The notes under the pieces are model-generated. The model was given only the letters and a program-made list of their open reading frames with translations. It made no database searches and was not told the origin of the DNA. From Nageia nagi (lineage: Eukaryota; Pinophyta), in NCBI GenBank assembly GCA_050084985.1, contig JBITNC010000001.1, positions 100,502,001 to 100,566,000 on the forward strand: DNA of 64,000 nucleotides. Direction: 5' to 3'. Position numbers and translations under genes: made by a program. Positions 37,041-50,099 of the stretch are shown here, one piece after another. Numbering within the stretch: the first letter of the stretch is position 1; the number at the start of each line of letters is the position of its first letter.

Positions 37041-37489
37041 CTCCCCCTAAATGTAGTATTGGGATAGAGCATAGAAGAAGAAGAAAGAGAGAGTTCTCCT
37101 CCAAAGAGATACAAGTGGAGATGAGAACATTTACATCTTTGAGTTCATTTGAGATCTTAGTTTAAGACTCACTACTTTAACCATTTGATAAAATAGTTTA
37201 TAATACAATCATTAACCATAACTAGTTTCACTGTATAGAGTAGTCAACCAACAACAAGTCGTCATGTGAGCCTCCATGAGTCTGCCAACCCAAAGTAACC
37301 TTCATTGTCAAGAAGAAACATGTAAGCTACAAGCAGTTCATAAACAAGATCAGTTAGATGCATCATATAAACATTCATATCAACATATTATAAATGAACT
37401 AATTAATTCCATCCATTAATTGATCAATGGTGCACTTTAATTCATTACAAAGATGCCAAGCTAACACTTATAGTCACCTATTGTATACA

Positions 37490-38480
37490 AAATAGGTGTT
37501 GATCAATAAAGCATAAGAATATATGAGTTTTTCACATATGGATAACCAAATAGTGCAAAAATGCACATACTGATTCTTCTCATAGTGATAATTGAAATAG
37601 TGCATATGGTTTCTCACGTATGGATAATCAAATAGTGCCAAGGCACGTACTAATTCCTCACATAGTGATGCTAGCAAAAACCAATTTCTACCATGAGTTT
37701 TTCATGCAGAGTAAAATAACCATGAAGGTGTACATAATATGCTCAACATAGTTCCTCACATGGAGTGAACTAACCATGAAGGTAATAAATTTGTACAATA
37801 GTTCCTCACATAGAGCAAATTAACCATGAAGGTGTACATAAATATCAACATTATACAGTAAAAATTCCTCCTAGGGATGATGTTTTCATCACCAACATGA
37901 ATTCAACACAAGAATTCAAACTTCACTCTCCCTTGAGGACAACTTCACTAACCATAAAAAACTTTTAAAGTGTGCACAACATAGTTTCTAAAGTGGTATA
38001 ATGAATAAATCAAGAGAGATAAAGTTAGATGAATAGAGCTGCAGTTGTTTCATTAAGAACTTTCTCTTTGAAATAATGTGCTTAGATTTGGGTTGCACTA
38101 TAAATCATCATGAAGATGCTAAAACAATACTTATAGTCAACCATATAATAAGAATTCAAGATGAATTCAAAGGTGTGCTTGAATTTGTGGTGCACTATAA
38201 GTCATCATAGAGATGTCAAACCAATGCTTATAGTCAACCACATAAGAATTCAAAAAATGTGCTTGGATTTATGATGCATGATAAAAAGTTACATATTGTA
38301 TGAGCAACATATATGGAAAAAATAGAGAGCTTATTCATGCACCTTTATTTAAAAAGGAAGTAGTTATATTACAAAATATGCTTGGGTTTTGAATATGAGT
38401 CATCAATAATGCCCTCATACATATTACAATAGCAAATAAAGAATTCATACATATTACAACAGCAAAGAATTCAACAAGAA
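37490..38480 (-). repeat. Expanded short repeats in Copia-2 3' region
   Basis: Three phrases that occur once each in Copia-1 are multiplied here. 'cacatatggataaccaaatagtgc' variants lie at about 37535-37650. 'gttcctcacatggagtgaactaaccatgaaggt' variants lie at about 37696-37835. A unit of about 100 bases around 'gcactataagtcatcat' occurs at 38095 and 38200. Confidence 0.65.
37919..38110 (-). pseudogene. Copia-2 RNase H C-terminal scrap
   Basis: The minus strand reads HYFKEKVLNETTAALFI in one frame and ends SEVVLKGE, matching the C-terminal HFMREKVLDG ... VKLPLKG of Copia-1. Stops interrupt. A second, shorter piece of the same end (FTKPLFEVGLVKYPSRE) lies at 38480-38540, so this end was duplicated. 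Nothing else of pol remains. Confidence 0.6.
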
Positions 38481-38549
38481 TTCAACTAATACTCTCCCTT
38501 GAGGGATACTTCACCAACCCAACTTCAAAAAGGGGCTTGGTGAATAAAG

Positions 38550-40900
38550 GATGCTTGGATTTTGAGTAGGAAAGTCCATTCGATACCAAAGCATCTGATT
38601 GTAGTGATTGAGATTGTGGTCCATCTTCTTGAGGACCCATAAAAGCTTAAGATGTTATTTTCTTTAGAATGTGAATACCAAAGTGTCGAATGATATCCTC
38701 ATACATGGATGCCCTTTTCTTCCACTTTTCTTTTAATCATCAAATCCTATAGTAGCTATTGCTTGCATCATACCTAATTTGTATCTTTTTCTCATTTGCT
38801 TGTATTTTTCTCATTTTTTTCTCAGCTAGTAGTTCATTTTGCTCAGCCAAGAGTTCATTGTAATGTTGTATGCATATAACTTTTTATTTTTGTATCATAT
38901 CATAATTATGGGCCATTATCTCTATCTTGACCTTTATCGTAGCCAAGTCATGGTAAAGGTAGGTATTCTCTAAGTATGCCCATACATTTATTTCCTTGTC
39001 AAAATATAGGGAAGCACTTCCCATGTTTTTGCTAAAATTCTTTGGGGGATTCATGGTGATCAACATGTCACTCATGATTAAATTATCCCATTTAATAGTT
39101 GAGATGAGAGAAAATAGCATAGTGATACCACTATCACTTAGTCATCATGTGTCTTATTAGTACTATCATTATTGCAATCCTGACATGACATTACATGTAT
39201 GACATCCAATCAATTAAAAAATTTGGAGGTGAGATATTTTATCTCCATGAATTTGTTGTCCAACAAATCCTTTTCTCTAGCTATCATAATTATTATATCT
39301 TGATCATATCAAATCTTTTTCATTATAAATAGCCATAAATGATCCTCTCTTTTCATTTGACACTTTGCATTTATGATTTTAGCTAAAATCCATTTTCTCT
39401 ATTATCCTTCATGGAGATTTCTCAATTTCATGCCCTTCCAAGAGATCTTTAGGATAACATAGTGCATTGAAGCATTCATGAATCATATCCAGATGATCAG
39501 TATGGTATTTGCATGATCCTTCATCTCAATCATGATGATCATATTCACCTATTATTTCATTTGCTTAGTTGACCTAATTGGACATGGTGTATAATGGTTT
39601 ATACCCTATTTAATCATTATCTTTTGTAATTCATATGCTACATCAGATCACCTTCCTTGCATACATAGGAGTATTTCAAACCACTCACTATTGCATAAGT
39701 AGTTCATTAGCATAGTCTATAGTGGTCATCCACTTACTCTTTTTGCATTGCTTGGCAAGGTAGACATCAAATTTTATGTCATCATTTTTCTCTTTCTTAT
39801 CACTTTCTACCTCTTTCACATTAATATATTTTAGGATTTGGCACATTAGATTCTAGCACATCTAAATATGATGCTATTTCTTCTAATTCTAGTGACCATT
39901 CACCATACTAAGTGCCAATCGTATTGTAAGTGCCACCCACTTGGGCTTCTCAATGAGAATCTTTTCTAATTTTTTAATAAAGTATGTAATTCACATCTTT
40001 GATTAACCAATCAATGGCCAAGTACACTATTACATTGGTATTTATGCTTTCATGCTTGATCTATTTCTATGTTCCCATTTACAATCAATGATCTACTTAT
40101 TTTACAATTCTATAAGTTCATTTCATTCTATTTGATCACCATCACTTTCAACTTATTTATGATACCCTGATAGAGATCTGACTCATTTTTCATTCATCAT
40201 GGATATGACCATTTTCATGGTCTTTACATATATCTTCCTTAAGAAGTTCTTTATCTATGCATTCAAGGTTGATTCATGCAATGTGCTTGCATTGTGCTAT
40301 ATACTACTTTGCAACAAAATCTAGTTTGCCTATAGGGTCTTCGAATTCCCCATTGATGGGCCATCTGCTTTGTCCATCATTTGGAGGATGTTGAGCAATT
40401 GCATCTCATAATCACATTTGTTTTTCACCTAAACTAGACATGGAAGATCATCCTTTACCATTCTTGAACACCTTTTGTCTTTCATTCCTTACATTATGCA
40501 GGTCCTACCATGTTGCATCCTTAGGAGTACTACCACCCCTATACCATTGCATTCATAATATGGTGATGAGATCTTCATTGGGAGTCCACTTATGTTTTGT
40601 GACTACTTTGAGAAGGGGATTGATAGGTGTACTACCCATTTTTTTATATCAAATATCATTTCTCCCTAATCACTCATGCTATTTTGTTTAATATACCAAG
40701 TTTGCCTATCACAGATCCTAAGATTTCTAACTCCAACTCTCCTAGTTATGCCTATGATTTTGCTTAGTTTTACTATCCACTTGGGCATGTTAGTGGAACT
40801 TTATAGAATTAATAATTATTATTTTTTCTTCTATCTCATATCAAATTGTTATTGGATAAATTTCCAAATTCTCAAGATAAGCAAAAATTCTTCAAAACCA
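38550..40900. other. Foreign core of Copia-2, unidentified
   Basis: The segment replaces pol. It has a 78-codon minus ORF (39120-38884) and T-rich + strand frames (40440-40912), none recognised. A good TATA box on the + strand at 39324-39332 (TATAAATAG) sits in sequence that could be another LTR, but no second copy is in the window. Confidence 0.4.
39324..39332 (+). promoter_or_regulatory. TATA box in Copia-2 core
   Basis: TATAAATAG in an AT-rich but otherwise non-TATA context, opposite in direction to Copia-2. It may belong to a solo LTR buried in the core. Confidence 0.3.
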
Positions 40901-41003
40901 CAAATACAATAATGTCAACTTAATTATGTCACTATTAAAAACATCTTCACAAGCCATAAGTTAACTTCTCTATAATTATAGATAAAAAAAAAATCAAACT
41001 TTT

Positions 41004-41158
41004 TAAATCAAAGAGAAGGGAAAATCTTTTTAACCACTTCGTTTAAAAAATTTGCAACTATGGAGAAGGGTAGACCTTTTAACTACTCCATCAAAAATTT
41101 GCAACTATGGAGAAGGGCGGATCTTTTAACTACTCCATCAAAAATTTGCTACTATGGA
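41004..41158. repeat. 47-bp tandem repeat, about three copies
   Basis: 'tttgcaactatggagaaggg' begins at 41051 and 41098, period 47. A worn copy precedes at about 41004 and a partial one follows at 41145. It lies where gag would start in the related Copia-1. Confidence 0.75.
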
Positions 41159-43872
41159 TATCAATAAGAGTACTATCATAATTTTAACAAGAGTTATCAT
41201 TTAATAAATGATACAAGACTCATAATTACATAGATTAATATGCATATTCTCATCACAATTCATAAAAAAAGATTATTTGCATAAAACATTTGCATCATCA
41301 TACATGAGCAAGAATAATCAATATGTGCATAATCAGATATCCATATATCTAACATTTTATTGTCACCATATAACCAATAAAAAGAGTAATGTTGAGGTTG
41401 TTTTCTCATGAATTAGGCCTTCACTTAGATGCCTACAAGATGGAACCTAGGTCCTACCAATCCTCAACCAGTTCCCCTTGGGTAGCAATATACTCTCACA
41501 AGGAGAAGTACTAGCTATTTCCTAAGGTTTTGACATTTATTGGATTTGCCAAATTAATTATATTAATTAGGTTTTCAATTTTTCTTATATATTATTATGA
41601 TAATCCCTAAATAGATGTGCAAACATGTGGTATCACTACACACATGCATGTCCACCTATATGGAGTTATATCCAAACCAACAAAGGACTTAGAGGAAATT
41701 GAAAAGTATAGACTTTTCACCACTTGGATTGATGAACTAAAAGGTTCCAATATATCTTATACTCACCTCATGGCTCCCCAAACAATTCATGTTGCAAAAT
41801 AAAAAATATTATATGTATCCATTTTAGGGGGTTACACTTTCATTATTTGCATGATTTGCAAAATATATAAGATAAACATGCATAAAGTGCTTTAAAATGA
41901 AACTTCCTCCAAGCATCATCTATAAGAATGAACCCAAGAGACCAAAGGGTTTTGTCACAACCCCTAGTGGAACTCTTTACATAGGTTCATAAATTTTTAA
42001 GTAACAAAACTATAGTAATTCTACCCTTTTTACTGGAAAAGTATACATAATTAATTCTTACATGCATCTATGATAAGGATTTCTCCTCCTTAAAAATTCA
42101 TACATTTAGCAAGATTAATTTCATGCATGCATTATTTAGCAAGATTTACTCAAAAAATTAATTTAGCAAAAGAAATTATTTTAGCTAAATTATTAATTTT
42201 TGAAAGAAAAAAAATTGCTAAGGGATTTCACCATTATCTTAGCATAACTTTTAGCTTAGCAAAAAATAATCTTGCTAAAACAAAATGAGTAAAAAATAAA
42301 CTTGCTAACATTTTTGAATAAAAAAAATTTACCATTTTATTTTGTCTTGCAAAAAAAAAGGTACCCCAAGGAATTACTCCCATAAATAATATTTTAGAAG
42401 ACTTAGGATTACTAAGCCCTTCACAAAAACTATTTTAAATAAATTGGGAGATTAACTTAGTAAAAAAATTAAAGGGGTAGGTGAGCAAAAAGAAAAATGC
42501 CCATTAAAGGCTCTCATCAAATTAAATATAGAGCCACCCATATTAAAAAATACACCCCACTTAAAAAAAATAATGTGCTCCACTTTTTGATAAAGGTACA
42601 TTGGATTCTCTCTTAGGATGCCTCCATAATAAATGCACTCTTTTTTTGTTTAAATAACCTAGGATTCTCCTTATAAGCCAAAGGTCATAGGATTCCTCCA
42701 CTAATAAATGGCCCCCTTTGATTTTTTTTATTATTAAATAGCCCCATTATGAAAAAAAAAAATTGTTTATGTAAAATAGGTTCTATGTTATATTTTTAAA
42801 AAAATTGCATCTCAACACATATAATCAATAAATATATTTTAAATGGAAGAAAGAGAGGGTGGTTTTTGGGGAGGAGAGGCTGATGGTGGAGGAGAGGTAG
42901 GTGCAATAGCCAAATTCTGCAACCTTTGCCTGCATTCTTCTAGTATGTGTCACCATGGGAGTTCAAGAGGACTACGGCTCTAAATGGGCAACCGACCCAC
43001 AGAGGGGTTGTGCCTCCCATTGAAGCAACCGACCCACAAAGGGTTACCAACCTTGTATAAAAAAAAATTAATATTATTTATATATGTATATATATTATTT
43101 TTTTTATATATTAAAAAAATTGCATATGAACGTAGAGGTAAAAAAAAACTTTATGGATATCCATCCTTCCCTTTTTTTATTTAATAGTAAATTGTAAAGA
43201 AAAATCTAATTATTTAAAATTTAGATTTTAGAGTTTAGCTACAAATTAGACACTCATAATAAAAATTGCAAACTTGTGTAATAAGTATTTGCAAGAAATA
43301 GTAAAATTTTACATTCTTACTATTGTAATGTTTAGTTTTCTTGCAAAACAAATCTCAATGTTACTCAAATTGAAATTTTTTTAAGTTTGCAACAAAGAAA
43401 CTAGATTTTACCATAGGTTTCAAAAATAAAAATTAGTTCTTACTATGTAAGAAAAAATAGATAATCTAATTTTTTTTAAGATCTAGAAATCTAACCTTAT
43501 AACAAATGTTAGATCTAGTTTTTTTTTAAATACAACTAACATGTAACTAAGGTAAAATTTTACCTTAAATTTGAACCATTAACCTCAAAATAAAACATGT
43601 TAGTATAAATCATTATAAATTTCAAGTATTAGAGATATCAACTAGATCTTAACAAAACAATAATAGATCTAATGCTTAACCTTAAGGTGAATCTTAAAAT
43701 ACTAACCTTAAGATTAGATCTATAAAACATTTCATATAAGAAATTTAGTAGATCTAGCTTGTAGTTTCAAAAACAAAAATTGAAACAAAATAAGGAATAG
43801 GTATACTTTCCAATTTGAGGAGTGTTACCTCAAATTTCCATGTTCTAATTTGGAGTAGATCACCATAAGGAG
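41159..43872 (-). other. Copia-2 leader
   Basis: The part 41390-41740 matches 31260-31640 of the Copia-1 leader. A direct repeat with CAACCGACCCACA lies at 42989 and 43024. The rest is A- and T-rich with many homopolymer runs and no gene. Confidence 0.55.
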
Positions 43873-43884
43873 GCTCTGATACCA
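43873..43884 (-). other. Primer binding site of Copia-2
   Basis: The minus strand reads TGGTATCAGAGC, exact, two bases from the LTR. Confidence 0.9.
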
Positions 43885-43886
43885 TT

Positions 43887-44335
43887 TGATGGAATCAATC
43901 CTTTCCTAATTAATTCCTAATCACCAAGATCACTTTTAGGATACACTCAACTCCCACTAAACATAAGCATAACAAAAATTGCCAATCTCACAAATTCACA
44001 AGAGACACAATATAAAATGGTTCCTCCCTCCTTGGGAGTACATCCACTAACTAAGATCTCATTACTCTAGATGGACTCTCTTACAATCTATAATCCTACT
44101 TCTCCTACAACCATTCTTTGAGCATAACATTTCTCCTACAACTTATGTATATTAGAAGAGGAGAGGCCCTCTATTTATAGGATAAAATTCTCACCTTAAC
44201 CTCCCTTTTAATTTTTTAAGGTTGCATAATATAATATTCATTAAACACTTAAAGGTATCTAGTGATACTTTAAGTGTTTAATTGGTTACATAGAGATAAA
44301 CATTAATTCTCCAAATTACATTACAAATTCTAATA
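43887..44335 (-). repeat. Copia-2 5' LTR
   Basis: It pairs with 36584-37040. Its outer end reads ATA instead of ACA (a C-to-T change). A TATA box, CTATAAATAG on the minus strand, lies at 44171-44180; the same place in the 3' LTR is worn to CTATAATTAG. Confidence 0.9.
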
Positions 44336-44340
44336 AGTTA

Positions 44341-44691
44341 TTCTCATATTAAATTGCATATCATTTGGACAATAGGCATAAATCATATTTCTATCATCCT
44401 TTTGGTTGAGGATTAGGGGGCCTACTCTCTTGTTGAGTTGGAGTTTTACACTTCTTGATTGATCATAATGCCTTAAGGGCTTTTGATTTGATGTTCCCCA
44501 TAACATTTGTCTACTTTGCATGTCTCTAGACATCTTATTTTCATATCAAGCATAAATGACATATCTATACCCCATTCTTGGTCATTTTGTCTAATCATAG
44601 CATAAGCAAGATTAGTAAAAAAGTTTAGTTTTCTTGAGATCATTAACAAGGTGTGTTGAGTGGTCTAAGGTACACGAAAATAAGCATTCCA
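44341..44691 (+). repeat. Tat 3' LTR, second part
   Basis: It continues the LTR interrupted at 36583 and matches about 6710-7047 to the end (...AAGCATTCCA). Together the two parts give an LTR of about 1170 bases. Confidence 0.75.
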
Positions 44692-44759
44692 AATATTGTT
44701 ATAAATTTCATAATCATTGGGGGGTAGTAGTGGAATACCTTTTTGTATCTAAATCAACC

Positions 44760-46400
44760 TTTTTCATTTAATATTGGCATATTAATTACTTATAAAGGTT
44801 CATTAGCTTCTATTTTACCTATCTAGGACTCATTCAAACTCTCTTTGGTTTGTGTTTATAATGTGCATTTTCCTTAAGATTTTTTTTACTGCTAAACTTG
44901 TTTCTTCTTCCTTTTTCAGTTCAATCCCATTTGTTTGATTATTACCTTGCCTACTTATCTTAATCATCCTTCTATTGTACACTTTCATACTTCCTTCTTT
45001 TCCTTGGGTTGGTGACTCAATTGTCCTTGAATTACTTATGTTAAATTCCTCCAATACATCCATTTCTTCCAAGTTAGTAGGTTTGTTTTCCTTTGACACT
45101 TTCATCCATAGGTTCTCAACATGGGCTTTCCTTGTCCTTATTCTTAAAGAAACCAAATATGGGATGCTCTACACTTATTTAGGCTCCTATAATGCTACAC
45201 TCTCCCCTTCTTCTTGCATTATAGTCCTTCTGTTCCCTCCATGTAGTTCAACTTCTTTACTTGGGTGATTCCTCCCCTTCTTTCATCCCCAAGTTTTCCT
45301 CAAAATTTCCTCCAATATTTGAGTCAATTCCATCACTTGTACTTCTTTTCCTTTATCTAAATTAGGGTTTCTAGTTTTATTTTCCTTGGATACATTCTCC
45401 TTTAGCAGTTTAGGGATTTTAATTCTAATATTGATTTTTCTTCCTTTGGATCTTATTTCTTCTATTTTACTAGTATCCCTCACCTCTTTGATAATTGACT
45501 AAGGGGGAAACTCCTTTTTATCCTTAATCTTCATTATCTTTTACCTCACAAGTTGATATCCCCTAATATTCCTTCTTGATTGATTATTTAGGATCATATA
45601 ATAAATGAATTTTATCACAAACTTATGTAATTAGAGGGAATTTGAATTAATTTTGAATTTTTTGATTGAGATTGCCATAGAATTCATAATAAAAGATGGG
45701 AAATTTATAAATTCATTTTCTAGAAACTTGAATTTGATTAATAAGGGTAAAATGGTAAGAAAGAACTACCTAATGCCTACCCTCCAATATCATGTATCTC
45801 ATTAGTCCCCTAACCACTTCATCTCATGGTTTGGGAAAGGAGATCCTTTCCACCCCTATTCCTACTTTGATATAATCCTCCCCAAGCTCCATAAACTTAT
45901 CTATCTCTTCTAATTTTTTCAACTTAACTTATCTCTTAACCTCCTTCCCTATATTCTCTATATGAATATCTTTAGATATTTGTTGATATTTAAAGACCAC
46001 TTCAAGCCCATGTACTCAATAGATTCCATCATTCCATGAACTTCCTACTTGCAAGGTAAGTTGAAGATTGTATCCTTTACATGATTCTATGACCTATAAC
46101 ATTCCTCCATTACATAGTATCTTTTTAGTATCAACCTCCTTTTGAATATCTTCAATTTAATATGGTATTTTCCTTACATTATCCCCTCCCATTTTCATCT
46201 CTTCCTACTAGCAAACAATCTTCTCCCTTTCATCTACCCTACTTGGTACCTACTAGAGCTCTTCTACCTGCATCTATAACTAATTATCATTTAGACCTCC
46301 TTTGCATGCTTAGATTCTTATGATTCTAATGCTTTCAAACTAAATTTTAATCCACATATTAATTTCCCACTCCTTTTCTATTGTTTATAGCCATCTCAAG
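44760..46400 (-). pseudogene. Possible LINE ORF1-like remnant
   Basis: Three Lys/Glu-rich minus-strand frames (45483-45283, 45156-44830 and a broken reading 46150-45650 with GVERISFPKP and YDPK) look like pieces of one charged protein. Plant LINE ORF1 proteins are basic in their C-terminal part, and a LINE ORF2 on the same strand lies to the right. However, ORF1 should come before ORF2 on this strand, and here it comes after, so it would belong to another copy. No RRM or zinc knuckle is clear, so I hold this lightly. Confidence 0.25.
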
Positions 46401-47240
46401 GTACTAACATGCGACCATGTTGATAGTAACACTAATTACATTCCATGTCATCAAGAAGATATCTTGTCACCAGATAATGGATACAATTGATTAAATCCTT
46501 CTCCAATCATTATAACATGTATATAAGTTTCTCAATAGCTTATAAATCTAGCACATACCTTATATTTTATCCTCTCCTATGCATATTTAAAGTCTTGTCA
46601 CCACCCCAATAGAGTTGCTTCTTTTTTATTGGTATTAAACCAAAATGCAATGATTTTTAGTTTTTAAATTGATACAATACTTTCCAATGCATCCTCAAGG
46701 AAAATGTTATTTGTTTGACATATTTTTCATCATTACATTAGCTAGAATTCTAATTATTATCAATTAATCCCCTAATTTATCTTCGCTCCTTTCTTCCTTT
46801 AGATACTAGTATCATTCTTTAGCCTTTTCTCACTTAGAATCTTTCAAATCCTTCCATTTTTTCTCATATTTGATAGGTATATTTTGTGTTCCTTTATTTG
46901 TTTTCAACCTCTTGTGTTTAAAGCTACAATATACTCTTCATATTTAAATAATCAACTTAAACCTCATTAATATATTACTTCTAAATATCCCCTCAAGAGG
47001 GATGTACTATTGGACCTCCTTCTTATTTAGGTGTAATTTTCTCATAAATATACTTTCTTGTAGGCTCCTTCAAAATAGTGTAGCTCCTCTTCTATCTAGA
47101 CATCATTCTCCTTACTTTCAATCCATATGAATCTTATCACTAGGTATCCAAATAATCCTTATTTTTACATCACTTTACAAATGTTGTCACCTTATTCTTA
47201 ATTTCCTTGAAAGTATATGTTTCTATTATTCTTATGGAGT
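46401..47240. other. No feature recognised
   Basis: Worn AT-rich sequence, probably the 3' end of the LINE and flanking DNA. I cannot place a clear poly-A (poly-T on this strand) end. Confidence 0.35.
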
Positions 47241-47249
47241 AAGTCTCTA

Positions 47250-50095
47250 TGTTCTCTACAACTCAAAAAACATGATTAGCTTAAAAATATACTATTCTTA
47301 TTGTTAAAAACCCTCTCATTCCTCTCTTTCCAAATATATCATAAGGTATGTGAGAAAATAAAACTCCATAGCTCCTTAATATTCTTTCCTACACTAATTG
47401 GTTACCATTGTACTAACATTTCTTGTATCATATTTGGAAAGGCTCCTTGAAATTTTGAGTCTATTTTCATTCTATTCCAAATTGTAGTAGCAAAGGGATA
47501 GTGTATAAAGATATGGTTCTCTAACTCTTTAGCTCTAAAATGCTTATAACATCTATTTAGGATTGGAATCCCCATTTTTTAATGTTGTCAACTATTGCTA
47601 GTTTGTTGTGGATAGTTAGCCACATGAAGAAGGCTATTTTAGAGATTAAAGTCTTTAACCAAACCTTACTCCACAACTCCTTACTGACTTCTCCCAATTA
47701 ACTAGCCAACCATCTGATTGCATATCTCACATTATAATTACCATATTTTGACACCTTCCCATTGGTATATCCCTCTCTTGACTGGTTTTTATGTTGTTTA
47801 GTGATATCCCTTTTATGGTCTTATCAAATTGGGTTTTTATTTTTTTATCAGGTATATTTTTAATCCACCATTTATCTAGTTTGGAGTCATAATATTCTTT
47901 TAACTTTCTCTCCTTGTTCATTGATAACCCATTATACTCCAACTCTCCACTTTCTATATGTGATGATTGATTTATCCTTTCAAACCAAGCATCTTCCCAA
48001 AAATAGACCAAGTCCCATTTTCCTACATTCCAACTAATATTATTTGTAATAGGTATATAATATTGAGCAAACCATTCTAAAATGGTATTCCATAAGGGTA
48101 TTTCTCTATTCTTAACTTATAGTGATGATTTTTAATATATTTATCTCTATAGATCTTCATCTATTCTCTATCCTCCTCCAAAGCCAACCTCCATACTATT
48201 TAGTTCCCTCTTAAAGCTTGTCCCAAATGCTTTACTCTCCTTATGTCTAAGACATATTTAAATTTATCTTTAAAAATTTTATCCCAAGCCATTGTTGATG
48301 ACTTTTTCTTGTTTGTTTATCCATCTCACAAGAAACTTATGCATATTTGGTCCACTTACTTGGTAATTGTATAAGACATCTTAAACACCATTGAGATATA
48401 GATAGGTATACTTTGAAGAGTGTGTTTTATTAGTAATAATCTAGCTACATAGGTTGGTATCTTACATTTACAACCTCTAAGTTTTTTATTAATCTTGTTC
48501 AACATATTATCCCAAAAGTTGGTTCTAACCCTACCTATGAATAAAGGTATCCCAAGATATTTGGTAGGAAGCTCATCCATTTGACATCCAAATATTTTTG
48601 CAAATGATTTCGCTTTTTTTTTTAGTTATAAGATAAATATTTGTCTTTTGCATGTTCACTCTTTGATTTGAAGCTCTCTCATACATTATGATAACCATCT
48701 TAAACTACCTTGCTTCTTTCTCCTTTGTCTATCTTACTAGAATAGTGTCATCTACGAATTGGTGGTAAGTAATAGGATCCAACTATCTAATAGGTCTCAT
48801 TCCTTGAATTATCCCCTCATTTTTCCCTTACTTTATAGCTCTTCCCAATGCCTAAGCCATAATTATTAAAAGGTAGGGATAAATTGGGTCTACTTGCTTA
48901 AGATCCCTTTCCAATGTAAAAACATCAGTCGATTCATCATTAACAAGTATTGAAAACTTAGGGGTTGATATGCATTCTATTACCCAATCTCTCCACTTCT
49001 CTCCAAATCCAAAGTTTTGAAGAATAATATTTAAAAATCCCAATTAACATTGTAATAGGATTTTTATATATCCAGCTTAAGTAGCATGGTTTCTTATTTC
49101 CTAACATTTACTAAATATAGAAATTAATGTATTAAAACAATACGATATGTGATTTGTCTATTATACACAAATCCATCTTGCTCCATTGAAATAATATGAG
49201 GAATGGTTTGCTTCTTCCTTTTAGTCATTATTTTTGTAATGATATTGTACAATACATTGCAAAGAATAATCAATCTAAAGTCTTTTAGTTACTTGAATGA
49301 TGAATTTTTTGGTGCCAACAACAAAATTGTAGAGTTCCAAGCCTTCAATAGTATCCCTCTTTTGAATAACTTAGTTACTACCTCTGTTACATCATTCCCA
49401 ACTATTTCCTAATTATGTTGAAAGAATCCCACCTGAAAACCATTTGATCCTAGAGATTTATCCTTATCCATTAAAAATATAGTCCTTTTTACTTCTTCCT
49501 TCATTATTTTCCTTGTCAAGTTATCATTCATATCTTGATCAACTAGTCTTAGGATATTCTATAGAATATTTTCCATAGCATATCTATTTTGTCTTTGATC
49601 AAAAAGTGGAATTTTAATAGAAATTGACTACCCTATCTCTAATTTATTTCTCTTTCTTTATTATGGTACCATCTTATTTTTTAAATTATATGATTCTATT
49701 TATTCCTCTTCTTTGAATGGTCATTAATTGGAAGAAAGTCGTATTTTGATCCCCTTATTTTAGCCATGATACTCTAGATTTTTGTTTCCAATGAGTTTCC
49801 TCTTATAATGAGGTGTTATAATATATTGCTAACACTTACTTTTCTTCCCTACAATTGATTCCATTCTACCATTTCTCGTAATTGAATGCTCAATGATATA
49901 GAGCCCTTCCTCTAGCTCCTTTTTGCTCTCCACATTTTTAAAAAATCTTAGTTCCACTTTTTCAGTATCCTTTTTACTTCTTCTAGTTTTTGAGATAGTG
50001 TGTACATTGTTGTTCCTTGAGTTTTGAACTTTCACAACTCTTTAAGATTATCTTTAAAGATAGAATGTGACATCCAAATAAACTTAAATTTAAAT
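47250..50095 (-). pseudogene. LINE ORF2 (RT and zf-RVT), 5' truncated
   Basis: Minus-strand order: endonuclease-RT linker (FKFIWMSHSIFKDNLKEL, 50090-50035), RT with FGFGEKWRDWVIECIS and a worn form of the usual R-Q-G-D-P-L-S-P-Y-L block (here KQVDPIYPYL, 49000-48860), catalytic HQFVDDTILV (48735-48767), then LPTKYLGIPLFIGR and LLLIKHTLQSIPIYI (48570-48390), and finally zf-RVT with KIAFFMWLTIHNKLAIVDNI and NHIFIHYPFA (47690-47480). The endonuclease is missing; the reading is cut at 50095 against Copia-3 integrase. It is a plant L1-type element copied by target-primed reverse transcription, with many stops. Confidence 0.85.
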
Positions 50096-50099
50096 GGTG

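Larger units (their letters stand above)
36584..44335 (-). mobile_element. Copia-2, non-autonomous Copia inserted in Tat LTR
   Basis: LTRs lie at 36584-37040 and 43887-44335, a primer site at 43873-43884 and a polypurine tract at 37041-37047, all minus strand. Direct target copies AGTTA flank it (36579-36583 and 44336-44340), and the Tat LTR reads on across the gap. Its leader and 3' end match those of Copia-1, but gag, protease, integrase and RT are absent; only C-terminal RNase H scraps remain (37919-38110 and 38480-38550). The core 38550-40900 is unrelated sequence. Confidence 0.9.
6531..44691 (+). mobile_element. Tat-type Ty3/gypsy element with nested insertions
   Basis: The element is delimited by a partial 5' LTR (6531-7047) and a 3' LTR split by a later insertion (35762-36583 and 44341-44691). 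The order is LTR, primer site, leader, gag, protease, RT, RNase H, second RNase H, integrase. The second, archaeal-type RNase H after the first marks the Tat branch of Ty3 in plants. Pol ends near 15760, yet the 3' LTR begins 20 kb later because the 3' region was filled by an LTR family with coiled-coil/PMD remnants and by Copia-1. That both LTR fragments belong to one insertion is inferred from same family, same strand and correct order. Both outer target duplications cannot be compared because the 5' edge is lost. Confidence 0.6.

Noticed and set aside
40440..40912. Two overlapping + strand ORFs in the Copia-2 core
   Set aside because: Cys/Leu/Ser-rich without a motif, overlapping in different frames; likely compositional.
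42984..43184. Short + strand ORF with Pro/Thr-rich start
   Set aside because: Created by a small direct repeat in the Copia-2 leader; ends in low-complexity sequence.
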